Source: Amoebidium appalachense (taxonomy: Eukaryota > Ichthyosporea). From it: 64,000 nt of DNA. The stretch spans positions 9,796,001-9,860,000 of the forward strand of contig CAVNZM010000005.1 of assembly GCA_963693365.1 (NCBI GenBank), written 5' to 3'. Shown one piece after another: positions 1-33,739 of this stretch. The position numbers and the translations under genes were made by a program. Numbering within the stretch: the stretch's first letter is position 1; every line of letters starts with the position of its first letter. The notes beneath the pieces were generated by a model that ran no database searches, had not been told where the DNA came from, and saw nothing but the letters and a program-made list of their open reading frames with translations.

Positions 1-102
1 CACTGTTTGTATGTGCTTTTTTTTTTTTTTTTTTTTTTTTTTTTGTATTATCTGTGGTGGTGTGTGTTGTTGATATGTACTTCCTACTCTTATCACACAT
101 TA

Positions 103-133
<31 letters not shown>

Positions 134-281
134 CCCCTGCCTCATTCACATGGCTTTATTTCGTTCGCTCATCATTCTCATCTCTTATAGCCTGAAGTTT
201 GTGTGAAGAAGAGAAGAGAGTAGGCCAGAGTTTTAAAATTGTTCGTACAGCGTAACTCACTCTCACCTACGTTCCTCACAG
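1..281 (+). other. Left-edge intron of the ACAD11-like gene
   Basis: This stretch holds a poly-T run (17-44), a long poly-C run (about 103-131) and the acceptor CCTCACAG just before the exon at 282. No exon is recognisable, so the upstream N-terminal exon lies beyond the window. Confidence 0.7.
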
Positions 282-16455
<16,174 letters not shown>

Positions 16456-16566
16456 GTCTTGTAGGTGTGAGGGGGACTTTTAAAGCGCCATGGGTTTATA
16501 AGATGATTAAATTTTACAGTAAAATGTTGACTTTCGTTTTTCTTTTTTTCTGGGTGTGAAAGGTGG

Positions 16567-16600
<34 letters not shown>

Positions 16601-17873
16601 AGGATAAGCGAGAGTTGTAGAAGATCTTGTTATTGATATTCTTTGTAAGGGTCATTATCAGAGCAGACCTCGAGTTCATTTATGTTACGCTTGCTGCCTG
16701 CTGTGGTGCCTAAAATGCACTACGGACACATTTTGTTATATTATGTACATGTGCTGTACGTACAATGGTTTAGTTTATACACGGTTTTGCTGTTCGAAAG
16801 CAATGTGTACTACGTACGTAGGCTCTGTAGGCCCCTTTTACTGATTGTTACATAGTGTTCTACCGAGTGCATGTGAATTCGCTAATGAATAGGCTATAAT
16901 ATATAAGCCAGCCAACCATAATCAAATAAAAATTAATATGAACTCATGCCGCTTTATCACAAGCGTACCTGTGCTGTCTGTTCAGGCCATGAAGGTTCTG
17001 TATGTGCCATTTACGTTGTGTACGTCCGATGGGTGTGTGTTTTACTGCTAACACCCGTTTTGATGGTGGCTGTCCCGTGTTTTGGTTCCCAGGGTAGGCT
17101 CCTTGCGATTGGGAGCCCCCCATAGGAGCTACCGTCGTCCACTCAGCGCGTCCACTCAGCACCAATTGTAATCGTATTCAGGGCGCTAGTGGTGCAGTCA
17201 GCCACAAATAACTACTATGTTGGTTAGTGCACCTTTTAGCCCAGGTTTTTGTTGTTTTCTCCACATGAGAAAGGAAAGACAAAAAAAGTTCAAAACCAAG
17301 CCTCGAGCTCACTTACGTTATCGCATGACCGTGCGCACTTGCTAAATAAGGCTATATTGATGCGCGCTAAACCAATAGGAGTGTAGGATTTATCTGATTG
17401 GTAGCCTGAACGGGATATCTGGAAAGTGGGCATGCGGTGACGTCTTCGCCGGAGTTCACAGTGACCAGAAGATCGAAAAAGTGAAACATGAGAAATACAT
17501 AAACTTTTCAGGAGCCTTTAGTATGTTGATATGGTAAAGGAGTGTGTTAGAACTGAACTGTATGAATTGCTACCGAAGAAAACTTGGCATCGTTTGGAAG
17601 TGCTCTGTTAGATTCAAGTACACGCTCGATCACTTGGTCCGAGCCACACTAAAACACTTATTTAGGGAGATATTTAGGCTCAAATTTAAAGCTCAAGATT
17701 TGGTCTGTATGTTTAGTAGAATGCACCCACCAGACATCCGGGATCCCCGGTGCCGAGAAACTTGAGAGATTAGTCCTAATACGTAAAAAGTGAAGGGGTT
17801 TTGTAGGACATTTTATAAGTGTAAGCATTCGACAGTTTTCGGCCCAGGACCACGTCATTGAGCTTTAAAAAAA
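16456..17873. other. Intergenic region: ACAD 3' UTR and upstream of the membrane-protein gene
   Basis: It contains one poly-G run (about 16567-16599), then largely unique sequence. CCAAT-like elements in opposite orientations near 17370 and 17396 could belong to the promoter of the next gene. No convincing exon was seen. Confidence 0.5.
16925..16930 (+). terminator. Candidate polyadenylation signal of the ACAD11-like gene
   Basis: AATAAA lies about 470 bp after the TAG stop at 16453-16455. No nearer canonical signal was noticed. The 3' end is inferred. Confidence 0.45.
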
Positions 17874-24095
<6,222 letters not shown>

Positions 24096-24874
24096 GACGT
24101 CGGATGATTTCTACCCAATAGACGTCGACCCGTTCTTTACGACGTCGGATGATTTCTACCCAATAGACGTCGACCCTTTCTTTACGACGTCGGATGATTT
24201 CTACCCATTAGACTTCGGCCCTTTCTTTAAGACGTCTGTAATTTCTACCCAATAGACGGCAACCCCTACCGCCACAGGCATGCACACGAACCTCAGTGTT
24301 TCTTTAAACGTCGGATGATTTCTACCCAATAGGTGTCGACCCTTTCCTGAAGACATCGGATGATTTCTACCCAAAAGACGGCAACCCCTACCGCCACAGT
24401 ATGCACGTGAGCCTCGGTTTTTTCTTTAAGACCTCGATCACAATCCATGCACACGAGCGTCGGTGTTTTCTATAAGAAACCGGCTGAATAGGCCCTTGCC
24501 GTACGTGTTACAGGCTGCACACAAAGCCTCGGTGTTTTCTTTCATATCTAGGCCGGCATTTTGCTGGTGATATGATGTGGACTTCGGTCAGACGTCAGTG
24601 CGTTTTTAGCATGAATGCGAATCGCCCACCTCACAGACGACACCGTTTTGTTTATATCTTACCGAGTATAATGATTGATTTTGCCTATGTATGTCTTTAG
24701 GTTTATCTTGCTTTTAGGAAGCACGATACAAAGTGTGCCGTTAAAACGTTATCCCAGCTTAGTAATTAGGGTCATTGACATGTATGCATGTAGGATACTA
24801 TTTGAATTTGAAACCACATGAATGAAATAATAATGACATGTACAAATGATGCGAATGACGGTGTTCATGGTTCT

Positions 24875-24880
24875 AATAAA
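24875..24880 (+). terminator. Candidate polyadenylation signal of the membrane-protein gene
   Basis: AATAAA about 780 bp past the stop codon, in AT-rich sequence. The transcript 3' end is inferred. Confidence 0.35.
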
Positions 24881-25019
24881 ATACGGGGACTTATATGAGA
24901 AGATTCTGACATTTTCATTCTAGAAGCAGGTGAATGTCTAGGTCACCGACATTTTGAGCAGATTTAAGTGGGTGCACTTATGCATTGGTCACTCCCTTTT
25001 GGTTTTCCAACCCCTCCCT

Positions 25020-25287
25020 CCCCCCCCCCTCCCCCTCCCCAACCCCCTATTTCCCCCTCGTTTTATTTCCCCCACCCCCCCCACCCCCCCCACCTTTTGA
25101 AGGTTTTTTTCGCGCGCAGACGGATGTGTGCTATAAGTTGAATGGTGTGTACACAACTGATACGAGTCATTCAATGACGCAAACGAACAGCAGCAGCAAT
25201 AAACTGCAGCAACAACATGGTGCGTGCCAGCCCCCCCTCCCCCTCCTCCCCTTTCTTCCCCCCCCCCCCCCACACACACACACACCC

Positions 25288-25362
<75 letters not shown>

Positions 25363-25450
25363 CACACATGTACAAACACATAAAGCGAACGGTGGGGGGG
25401 GTGGGAACGTTCAGGCAAGGGAAGGGGGGGGGGGGAGGGGGAGGGGGGGG
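25020..25450. repeat. Poly-C, (CA)n and poly-G spacer
   Basis: Poly-C/CT runs, a CCCCACACA-interrupted (CA)n block (about 25270-25380) and G-runs separate the membrane-protein gene from the inverted LINE pair. No gene is seen. Confidence 0.8.
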
Positions 25451-25560
25451 AGCATGTCCGTTTATGGTTGTTTTCTATAAACCCACTGGTGCCGTGTAGC
25501 TGGGTTATCAAGCGAAGGCACTTTTGGCCTGCTGCACATATGATATGGGGTAACATGTGT

Positions 25561-25829
25561 GGGGTTTACGCTGTTTACTCGAGGCAAAGAGAAAACAGTC
25601 TCAGGTATTGGGGGGATTTTTGCTCGGAATATCCCCTCAGCGGTATATCATGATCACGTACATAGATGTCGGGTGATGACTATATATCAGGGTTTACTTT
25701 CTCTACGAGACACCATAAAGACTACAAAGAGAAATCAATTAGTTGGGGTTCCCCCATTTATTTTTTTTATTTTTTTTATTTTTATTTTTTATTTTAAGGG
25801 GCTCCCCTGGGACACTCGGTATCAGCTGG

Positions 25830-25886
<57 letters not shown>

Positions 25887-26950
25887 CGCGTGCGCTAGAA
25901 TTTTGTAGTGATGTGTTTCTCAAGCCAATCAATACATCTAATAAACAGGTCGTAGTTACGCGTGTTTAGTATAAAATCAAGGATGATGTAATTTACAGGT
26001 AGGCTATCTTTCTGGGTGTCTGTTGTGAATGTGACCTGTGTGTGTTGCGGTATTATGTGGTCTATCAAACTACATTTGGCGATACATGACCGGTTAAACT
26101 GGTGTGTGTGTGTGTTGTTTGGGCATGCAAATGATGCCACCTTATACTTATTAGATCTCCACTGTATAGCACGTGTACGGTAAAAGCGTGGTAATTGATC
26201 AATAATACCATCAGCTAGAGAAAGACCGGTTCTACAGGAAGGTAATATGTATTTAAGTGTTATACATTTGCGAGTGCCATATTTGGCAATATGGTTGAGG
26301 CGGTCAGTATATATAAAACGAGACATAAGGCTTAGTTTTTCAAGGTGTATGCTTTCATCGGGTCTAGTGTCGTGTGGTATCTTTTTCCATTTGTTATATT
26401 GCGTGATTATCTTGTGATTGTGTACATGTTTAATAAGTAAGTGGCAGTCCAAAGTCACACACACACTTTTGCGGGGTTTATTTGTATTTGTGCCCAGGGG
26501 AGAAGGGGAGAGAGAGGGAAGGAAAGAGGGGAGAGGTGAGGAGGGGACAGGTCGGATAGAGAAGAGAGGGTGGGAGGGCAAATACTTCTTTAAGCGGCTT
26601 ATGTGCTTATTGAATTTCAGCGCGAGATAGGATACTCTAGCAGCTATTGGGACCAGACCATATATCGAGAGCGTTACAGGCCCAGGTTTACAACAGTTGT
26701 TAGATAGAATGGAGGCAACTTCTGCTTCAAGGAAATTTGCCAAGGGTTTAAGCGCTCTAGTTCTCTCTTTCTTGATCCAAGCGGCGAGAAGGGGTAACCC
26801 ATATTCACATGCCGGGAAGACAAAAGTGCGAATAAATGTAAGTCTAATAGAAGGATGGAGGGGTGTGTCTTTAAAAATATTAGCCGAGAAGAAAGCTAAC
26901 CGCTTGCGAGCCAACTCTAGTACATGTGGGGGTTGAATACCCGAACAATA
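25561..26950 (-). mobile_element. 5'-truncated non-LTR retrotransposon, copy 1 (left arm)
   Basis: An open frame of about 340 codons ends at the TAG at 25895-25897 on the minus strand. It covers the end of a reverse-transcriptase protein: FVFPACEYGLPLLAAW matches the thumb region FLRPTFEYGLPLLACA of the reverse transcriptase at 35947-37737. A Pro/Ser-rich spacer and a basic, His-containing C-terminal domain follow. The 3' UTR has a (CA)n, an A-rich run and a GGGGCTCCCCTGGGAC block. From 25561 to 26737 it is nearly identical, inverted, to 28889-30073. The frame continues about 60 codons further 5' than in copy 2 and then stops matching. No polymerase motifs remain. Confidence 0.8.
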
Positions 26951-26952
26951 TT

Positions 26953-27215
26953 CCTACTTTTTTAGTCGTTTTATAACAACCTTTTCAAAATTTCCCGCCC
27001 AAATTTCCATATTTGGCATTCCTACTTTTTTTCCTGTATTTTATGCCTACTTTTTTAGTCGATTTATGAAACCCCTTTTTTCCCGGCAAAACTTCCCGCT
27101 CAAATTTCCATACTTGTGTAATCAGTCAGATTGCACGCAAATAAATGGTCAAATGATGCATTTTTTTTGGAGATTATGTTACTGATTAGGGCCTACTTTT
27201 TCAGTCGTTTTATTA
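26953..27215. repeat. Short repeats in the spacer of the inverted pair
   Basis: CCTACTTTTT(T/C)AGTCG followed by TTTAT occurs at 26953, 27046 and 27192. CAAATTTCCATA is also repeated (about 26999 and 27104). The unit spacing is about 95 to 145 bp. Origin unknown. Confidence 0.6.
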
Positions 27216-27418
27216 TGTGTGTGCGTGTCTTCCAATACATAAGGGGAGGGATGAGGAAGGAGCGTATCGATACATGTGTGTGGAGGCTCTCTGACCTGGG
27301 TGCCGGTGGGCGGGAGATAATGAATTATTGCCACGTGTGTGTGTGTGTGACTGTGCGCGCGCGCATGTGTACACACGTGTTTGTGTTATTGTGTGTTTGT
27401 GTGACACTGTGCCTGCAC

Positions 27419-27477
<59 letters not shown>

Positions 27478-27770
27478 TGAGTGTGTGTGTGTGTGTGTGA
27501 TTATTATTATTATTGTTTTTATTTTATTTTTTTGGGGCCGGGGGGGGGGGGGGGGGGGGGAGGAGGTAACTATAATAATCTAACATGTCCTACGTGGGAA
27601 AGGGGGGGGGGGGGGGGGGGGGAGAGAAGAAAGGGACGTGGGAGGGATTGGGGGTTCTGGAGTTGAACAGGTTTCAGAGTATGAAAGTACATATTTCACG
27701 ATTGGACAAACCATTGCAGATCATGTAAGTAAAAAGCACCCACGAAGGAGTCAGGAGGGAGGGAGGGAGA

Positions 27771-27809
<39 letters not shown>

Positions 27810-27877
27810 TGATTGAGCAAGTATCATTACTGCACTTACTCTATAGTTTCTCCCCATCAAGTTCCAACATTTACATA

Positions 27878-27910
<33 letters not shown>

Positions 27911-28365
27911 AGCTAGGGTAGGAACCGGTTATGGGCAGGTGTGTGGGTATTAGGCATGTTGTCAAGTAGTTATGGTACGCCGCAACAAGCGCATTTTTAA
28001 TTCTTAGGAAACACTGGCATATTATACGTAGAGCCAGTGTAGAAGTGACACCCATTTAGGTGTGACCAAAGAGGGAAGGGGAAAGAGAAACAAATGGGAT
28101 GCGTCGTGCAAGAAGCAGACAAGGAAAAGGGAAATAATCTCCGATACATTCAACTACCACGTAACCGAATATTTGATTACACAAAGGACTTTAATTTATA
28201 TTCAAATCCGCATTTTAATTAAAAATTATTTACACAAAGGATTTTAGTGGGGTTGATGCGTGAAAACGTCCGACTCATCTGATATACATGGTGCATGAAA
28301 CGAAGTTAGGTTGATGCTCCGAGTCACTGAACTACAAATGATTATAATAAACCATCCCCCCTCCC

Positions 28366-28396
<31 letters not shown>

Positions 28397-28888
28397 AATA
28401 AAAAATAAAAATAAAAATAAAATAATATAAAAATAAAATAAAATAAAATAACACGGCATTTCATCATACCAACATTCGTGCAACCTACGTTAAGTAGTAG
28501 CCTGTGTGATTTGTGACGATACATTATGATGTGTGCATGCACATGCGTTGTCTGTGCGTTACTAATTAATATACGTGTGTGTGTGCGTGCCTATACATAA
28601 ACCGTGTGTGTGCATGTGCATTCTTGCGGACTAGCTAACGTATGCGTCACGTACGTGTGCATGTGTGTGCGCAACTGTGTGTGACACTCGCACACACCTG
28701 TACACGTCTGCTTGTGTGCTTGTGGATCTATGCATGCATCCACACGTACACGACGAAAAAGGGTCTACTACCTAGCACGTGAACCCCAACACACCATCTT
28801 CCAAACCCCATTTAAGCTTACCACCACATGTACAGTAACTCAATTAATAATTATAGCCATGTGCATCACAACGGCTCTTAAAAGCTCT
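27216..28888. other. Spacer between the inverted LINE arms
   Basis: It holds (GT)n at about 27421-27500, poly-G runs near 27541, 27603, 27776 and 27881, and poly-C plus an AAAAT-rich run near 28362-28450. The rest is unique AT-rich sequence. No gene is recognised. Confidence 0.6.
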
Positions 28889-29727
28889 AATTTCCCTGAA
28901 GCAGAAGTTGCCTCCTTTCTATCTAACAACTGTTGTAAACCTGGGCCTGTAACGCTCTCGATATATGGTCTGGTCCCAATAGCTGCTAGAGTATCCTATC
29001 TCGCGCTGAAATTCAATAAGCACATAAGCCGCTTAAAGAAGTATCTGCCCTCCCACCCTCTCTTCTCTATCCGACCTGTCCCCTCCTCACCTCTCCCCTC
29101 TTTCCTCCCTTCTCCCCTGGGCACAAATACAAATAAACCCCGCAATAGTGTGTGTGTGACTTTGGACTGCCACTTATTTATTAAACATGTACGCAATCAC
29201 AAGATAATCACGCAATATAACAAATGGAAAAAGATACCACACGACACTAGACCCGATGAAAGCATACACCTTGAAAAACTAAGCCTTATGTCTCGTTTTA
29301 TATATACTGACCGCCTCAACCATATTGCCAAATATGGCACTCGCAAATGTATAACACCTAAATACATATTACCTTCCTGTAGAACCGGTCTTTCTCTAGC
29401 TGATGGTATTATTGATCAATTACCACGCTTTTACCGTACACGTGCTATACAGTGGAGATCTAATAAGTATAAGGTGGCATCATTTGCATGCCCAAACAAC
29501 ACACACACACACCAGTTTAACCGGTCATGTATCGCCAAATGTAGTTTGATAGACCACATAATACCGCAACACACACACGTCACATTCACAACAGACACCC
29601 AGAAAGATAGCCTACCTGTAAATTACAACATCCTTGATTTTATACTAAACACTCTCAACTACGACCTGTTTATTAGATGTATTGATTGGCTTGAGAAACA
29701 CATCACTACAAAATTCTAGCGCACACG

Positions 29728-29794
<67 letters not shown>

Positions 29795-29824
29795 CCAGCT
29801 GATACCGAGTGTCCCAGGGGAGCC

Positions 29825-29874
<50 letters not shown>

Positions 29875-30073
29875 GGGGAACCCCAACTAATTGATTTCTC
29901 CTTGTAGTCTTTATGGTGTCTCGTAGAGAAAGTAGGCCTAAACCCTGATATATAGTCATCACCCGACATCTATGTACGTGATCATGATATACCGCTGAGG
30001 GGATATTCCGAGCAAACCCCCCCCCATACCTGAGACTGGTTTCTCTTTGCCTCGAGTAAACAGCGTAAACCCC
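28889..30073 (+). mobile_element. 5'-truncated non-LTR retrotransposon, copy 2 (right arm)
   Basis: This is the inverted partner of 25561-26737. It carries the same C-terminal reading frame (from about 28893 to the TAG at 29717-29719), then the same (CA)n, a pure poly-A run of about 45 bp (29829-29873) and the same terminal sequence ending CAGCGTAAACCCC. Frame-preserving differences include a shorter Ser/Pro spacer than copy 1. Sequence upstream of 28889 is unrelated, so this copy is truncated earlier. Confidence 0.8.
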
Positions 30074-30511
30074 CTTGTCTATTTCCTATATCTAGTATAC
30101 GTAACTGCAGTAACACTTTACATTTCGGTAGCATCACTGACTTCTCCAGAGGTCCGGCAGACGTGTTGCATCCCTCAACCCCCAGAAACTCCGCCGATTC
30201 AGTCTGGCCCTTGACCGGGCTGCTGGATCTATCAATGGCCCTCATTTTTGTTTTTGCGCTGTGTAGGGATTGGGTTACATATTTGTCAGTATCCTGGCGT
30301 GTTTACCATGTATGGTGTTCATGAAGTGCAAGGCATGTATCTACCTATACGACCCCTGAGCGCTTCTTTGCGGCAAACTCAAAAAAATTATCATTCTTTT
30401 TAGATCATAAATACACCGTGTAAGTCGCGCCTTCCCAGCAAAAAAGTCATGTGTGTAAATGTTCACACCAGTAAGTCAATACACTTTGATTGACACCTGG
30501 TTTTTTTTGAC
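30074..30511. other. Spacer downstream of the F-box/LRR gene
   Basis: Mostly unique sequence with no microsatellite. It should include the 3' UTR of the minus-strand F-box/LRR gene, but no canonical polyadenylation signal was noticed. Confidence 0.4.
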
Positions 30512-30581
30512 TCAGAGCTTAATGAACCTTGCTAATGTGCATGCGTGCAGCTGCATGTGTTGGGTGGGGGGGCTAGTGTGT

Positions 30582-30632
<51 letters not shown>

Positions 30633-30688
30633 CGCGCGCGTGCGTGCGTGCGTGTGTGTAACAGTTGTCGTGTGTCTTTTTTTTTTCT

Positions 30689-30725
<37 letters not shown>

Positions 30726-33288
30726 GTCAGAATGCGTACCTCCGTATCAATGACACGCCACAACTCTGCATCCGAGCCATCTTCCAACATGGGCATGGCA
30801 TGAAACTCACGCAGTTTCGGGCACTCCATCGTTGTAAGTGCCCCCACACTCGCATGTGTCATGTCCCAAAGCGCAAGCTCAGTGAGCGATACATGCCCGG
30901 CCAAAGAAGAAACGTCGACACCGGGAAGGCTGTTCAGGTGAATAGTCTCCAGGCCGGGGCATTGGTTCAGGGCGCTAATGTCGCGCATGTTTGGCATCGC
31001 GCCCAGAAAAACAGAACTCAAAAACGTGCAGTTTGCTAGCGGCGCGACGCTCTCGAGTTTTTCCGAAAATAACAGAGAAAGCCGGCGAATGGGTAGTCCA
31101 ACCAACCCGTCAATGTTGGAAAGAAAGCGGGTGTGCACTGTTAACTTCCGGAGGTTGGTGCACCCAACGATACCACTCAGGTCTTTCAATCTGCATTCTT
31201 GTGACGCGGTGCCGTGCTTGCGCTTGAGGGAAACGCTAACCTCTTTCACCGCGCTACCGGCTAATGCGCTGATGTCGGCGAGGTTTGCGCCACCTTTGAT
31301 CACTACCGACTGCAACCTCGATAGGCCCTGTGGTGGCGCTGCGCCGAGACTCGCCATACTCATGCCCGAGAGGGTAAGAGTGCGCATGCGAGGATGATGG
31401 GCAAGATTCACAACATCACCATCGCCCAATTCGGCCGACAAATCGCATTTCCACAGGCATAGGTCCTCAATCCGTTTCATGTCCCGCAACTGCACGCTTG
31501 CGTTTGGCCATTGCACACGGGTCAGATCTAACCGCCGCACGTGACCGGTAGTAGGGAAGTCGACCTCGAGTGTTTGCTTGGTTGCCGTTTTCGACGGTCC
31601 CATTAGCGTGATGCTGGTAAGATAAGAAGAGCGGAAGGAAAAGTGGCCTGAAAGTGGGGCTACATGTATCTTGCAAAGGTTTGGAAGGTCCGGCAATGTA
31701 TTGATTGTGTGCCTATCGTTGATGCTTGACAGATGAACTTTCAGGGTTTCAATGTGTTTGCATGAAGAAAGTGGGGAGAGATCGACAATGCCCCCATCAT
31801 GGCTAGAATGACACACGATCAAAAGGGTCAATGACCTCAGCTTCGTACACCCAGTTATTGCTTGCACAAACCGTGGGACATTACCAAGAGAGGGAGTCCC
31901 CTCCACACACAAATTAGTAATGTTCGGCAGGTTTTCGAGAAAAGACGACCGAAGGCCAAAACTACCGGCAAAATTCTCATAGACGCAGTCCACCGCGCTG
32001 AATGCGCGCATGTTGGGGTTTGCCGCATGCATGACTGTCACGGGAATTAGACAATGATTCAAGTCGAGCGCAACCAGGTTTGGGCAGAATCGCCACACCG
32101 CATCGACACATTTTGGCCCCAGGTAGACATTATCCATGGTGCGTTTCCTTGTCGTCGGCAGGGTGACCCGCCGCAGAGACCCGCCCATCTGCTTGAGAAC
32201 AATGAGCAGGCACGTGTCGTGTAAAGTACCAGGCATCTCTTCAACATCCCCATCGACCCATACCAATGATGCAATGTTCGGAGCCGCTGCCAGCCTACCC
32301 GCCAAGCACCTAATCTCAGATTCGAATTCTCTGTCCGTACGCGTAAATATTGTGTCGAGGCCAAACTCCTGGCACAAACCTGCAAATTCAATGTGAACGC
32401 TACCGATTGCTGATGCCCATCCTTCGAGAAACGGAGAGAGTTTCTTTCTCCAGTGTTTAGCTTGGTCCCCGGGCGGCAACTGCAGTGTGATTGTACCGGG
32501 AAGAGAACCGCGGGCCCAATGGGCCATGTAGCGGCATGTCTGCGACAGTCGGGCCCTGTCTTTGAGCCCCAAAAAGCTGATGATGTGTGCTTGAGTCTCG
32601 GGTGGGAGGTCGGCTATGGGGCAGCCTGTGGAATGGAGGTTTCAGTACGTGCTGTGCATGCAAGATGTGCTGGGGTGATGAATGAGGGGCTGGAAGGGGG
32701 AGGAGGAGGGGCAGGGGGGGGGAAGGAGGAAGGGGAAGAGGAGGGAGGGGGGGAAGGAGGAAGGGGAAGAGGAGGGAGGGGGAGGGGGGGTTGGGGGGGG
32801 AAGAAAGGGGAAGGGTGGGGTTGGGGAGGGGGGGGAAGAGGGGGGTTTCCTCTTGTGCTTGTGTGTGCGAGTTTGCATGAGCGCTTGTGTGAGAGAAACC
32901 GTGTTGGGATATGCACAAACCCCTGCATGCACACACATTTCAAATAGGAGGAAGAGTGGATATCAAAGGGACATACGTGTAGGCAAGCAGTGGAGAGAGA
33001 CGATTGAGGGTGCCTGTGTGTGCGCCTTTTGGGGGTAGGCGGAGGAGGAAAGGCGCGCGCGGGGGAAGGGGGGGGGGGGGGGGGGAGTTGGCAAGCCCAG
33101 GTGTGCAGATGACCATACACACGACCACATGTGACGTCGAACGTATGCATACATAAGCATTTGTCAGGAGCACAACCACATACACAACGAAGATGTTAAA
33201 CATGAGCTCAGCATCGAACTCGTGTCAAATACAAGGCACCACTCACACATAATTACACAATGAACCGCCCGCGCACACACGCAAGCAC

Positions 33289-33323
<35 letters not shown>

Positions 33324-33709
33324 CCTACGCACGTTTGCAGCACAGAACAAGCAAGTTCAGTCACCCACCACAAAAAAACATTGCCAGCACGTGTGTAGAC
33401 ACAACCCAAACACACAATTACTAAAACACACACACATCTCCCTTCTTTCTTTCGTAACGAACGACGGAACTACCAGAGTAAAAGCAGAAAACGATCAAAC
33501 GATTACTGAGTTCATTAGGGCGCGGAGAGCTGAGGGAGGGAGGAGTCCGGGGGGTAGGGGGGGGGGAAGGGGGGGGGGGGGGGGGGGGGGGGGGGAAGCC
33601 AAACTAAAGAGCGCAACACCTGTTCACACGCTACATTTACAAAGCACAAGAGCTCACCTGAGTGTGGACCTGCAGGCATTAGGAGGGCGGAGACAAAACT
33701 GGGCGCCAT
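30512..33709 (-). CDS. F-box and leucine-rich-repeat protein (about 658 aa, 3 exons)
   Basis: Exons in transcript order: 33709-33658 (ATG at 33709-33707, inferred), 32625-30740 and 30550-30512 (13 codons, stop TGA). The donors (GTGAGC, GTACGC) and acceptors (CCACAG, ATGCAG) are good, phases fit, and the total of 1977 bp is 658 codons plus stop. The large exon begins with an F-box-like segment (IADLPPETQAHIISFLGLKD, then RARLSQTCRYMAHW). It continues into many degenerate leucine-rich repeats, such as NLVALDLNHC and LRSLTLLIVC, up to VSLTELALWD and LREFHAMP. F-box/LRR proteins usually select substrates for SCF ubiquitin ligases; that role here is inferred. GC content and lack of repeats inside the large exon contrast with neighbouring introns. 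The first exon is the weak point: the large exon can equally be joined to the THAP gene upstream (see findings). Confidence 0.75.
30560..30725 (-). repeat. Intron of the F-box/LRR gene: poly-C and (CA)n/(CG)n on the coding strand
   Basis: On the plus strand this reads (GT)n, (GC)n and a poly-G run of about 34 bp. It fills the last intron (30551-30739), so about 50 residues of Pro and Thr-His that a continuous reading frame would give are not part of the protein. Confidence 0.85.
32680..33600. repeat. Purine-rich and (CA)n tracts in the 5' region of the F-box/LRR gene
   Basis: GGA/GGGA-rich low-complexity DNA (32690-32850), poly-G (33064-33085), (CA)n (33285-33323) and poly-G (33565-33595) lie between the large F-box exon and the candidate first exon at 33658-33709. 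No conserved exon is seen in it. Confidence 0.7.
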
Positions 33710-33739
33710 GGTTGCGTGGTGGTGACCGGAGAGAGGGAA

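Noticed and set aside
28712-29719. 335-codon frame as a complete host gene
   Set aside because: From 28893 onward it is the inverted copy of a LINE C-terminus; the first 60 codons are unrelated flanking sequence read through by chance.
32457-33150. Pro/Ser-rich minus-strand frames upstream of the F-box exon
   Set aside because: They are translations of GGA/GGGA low-complexity DNA; the F-box exon begins at a proper acceptor at 32625.
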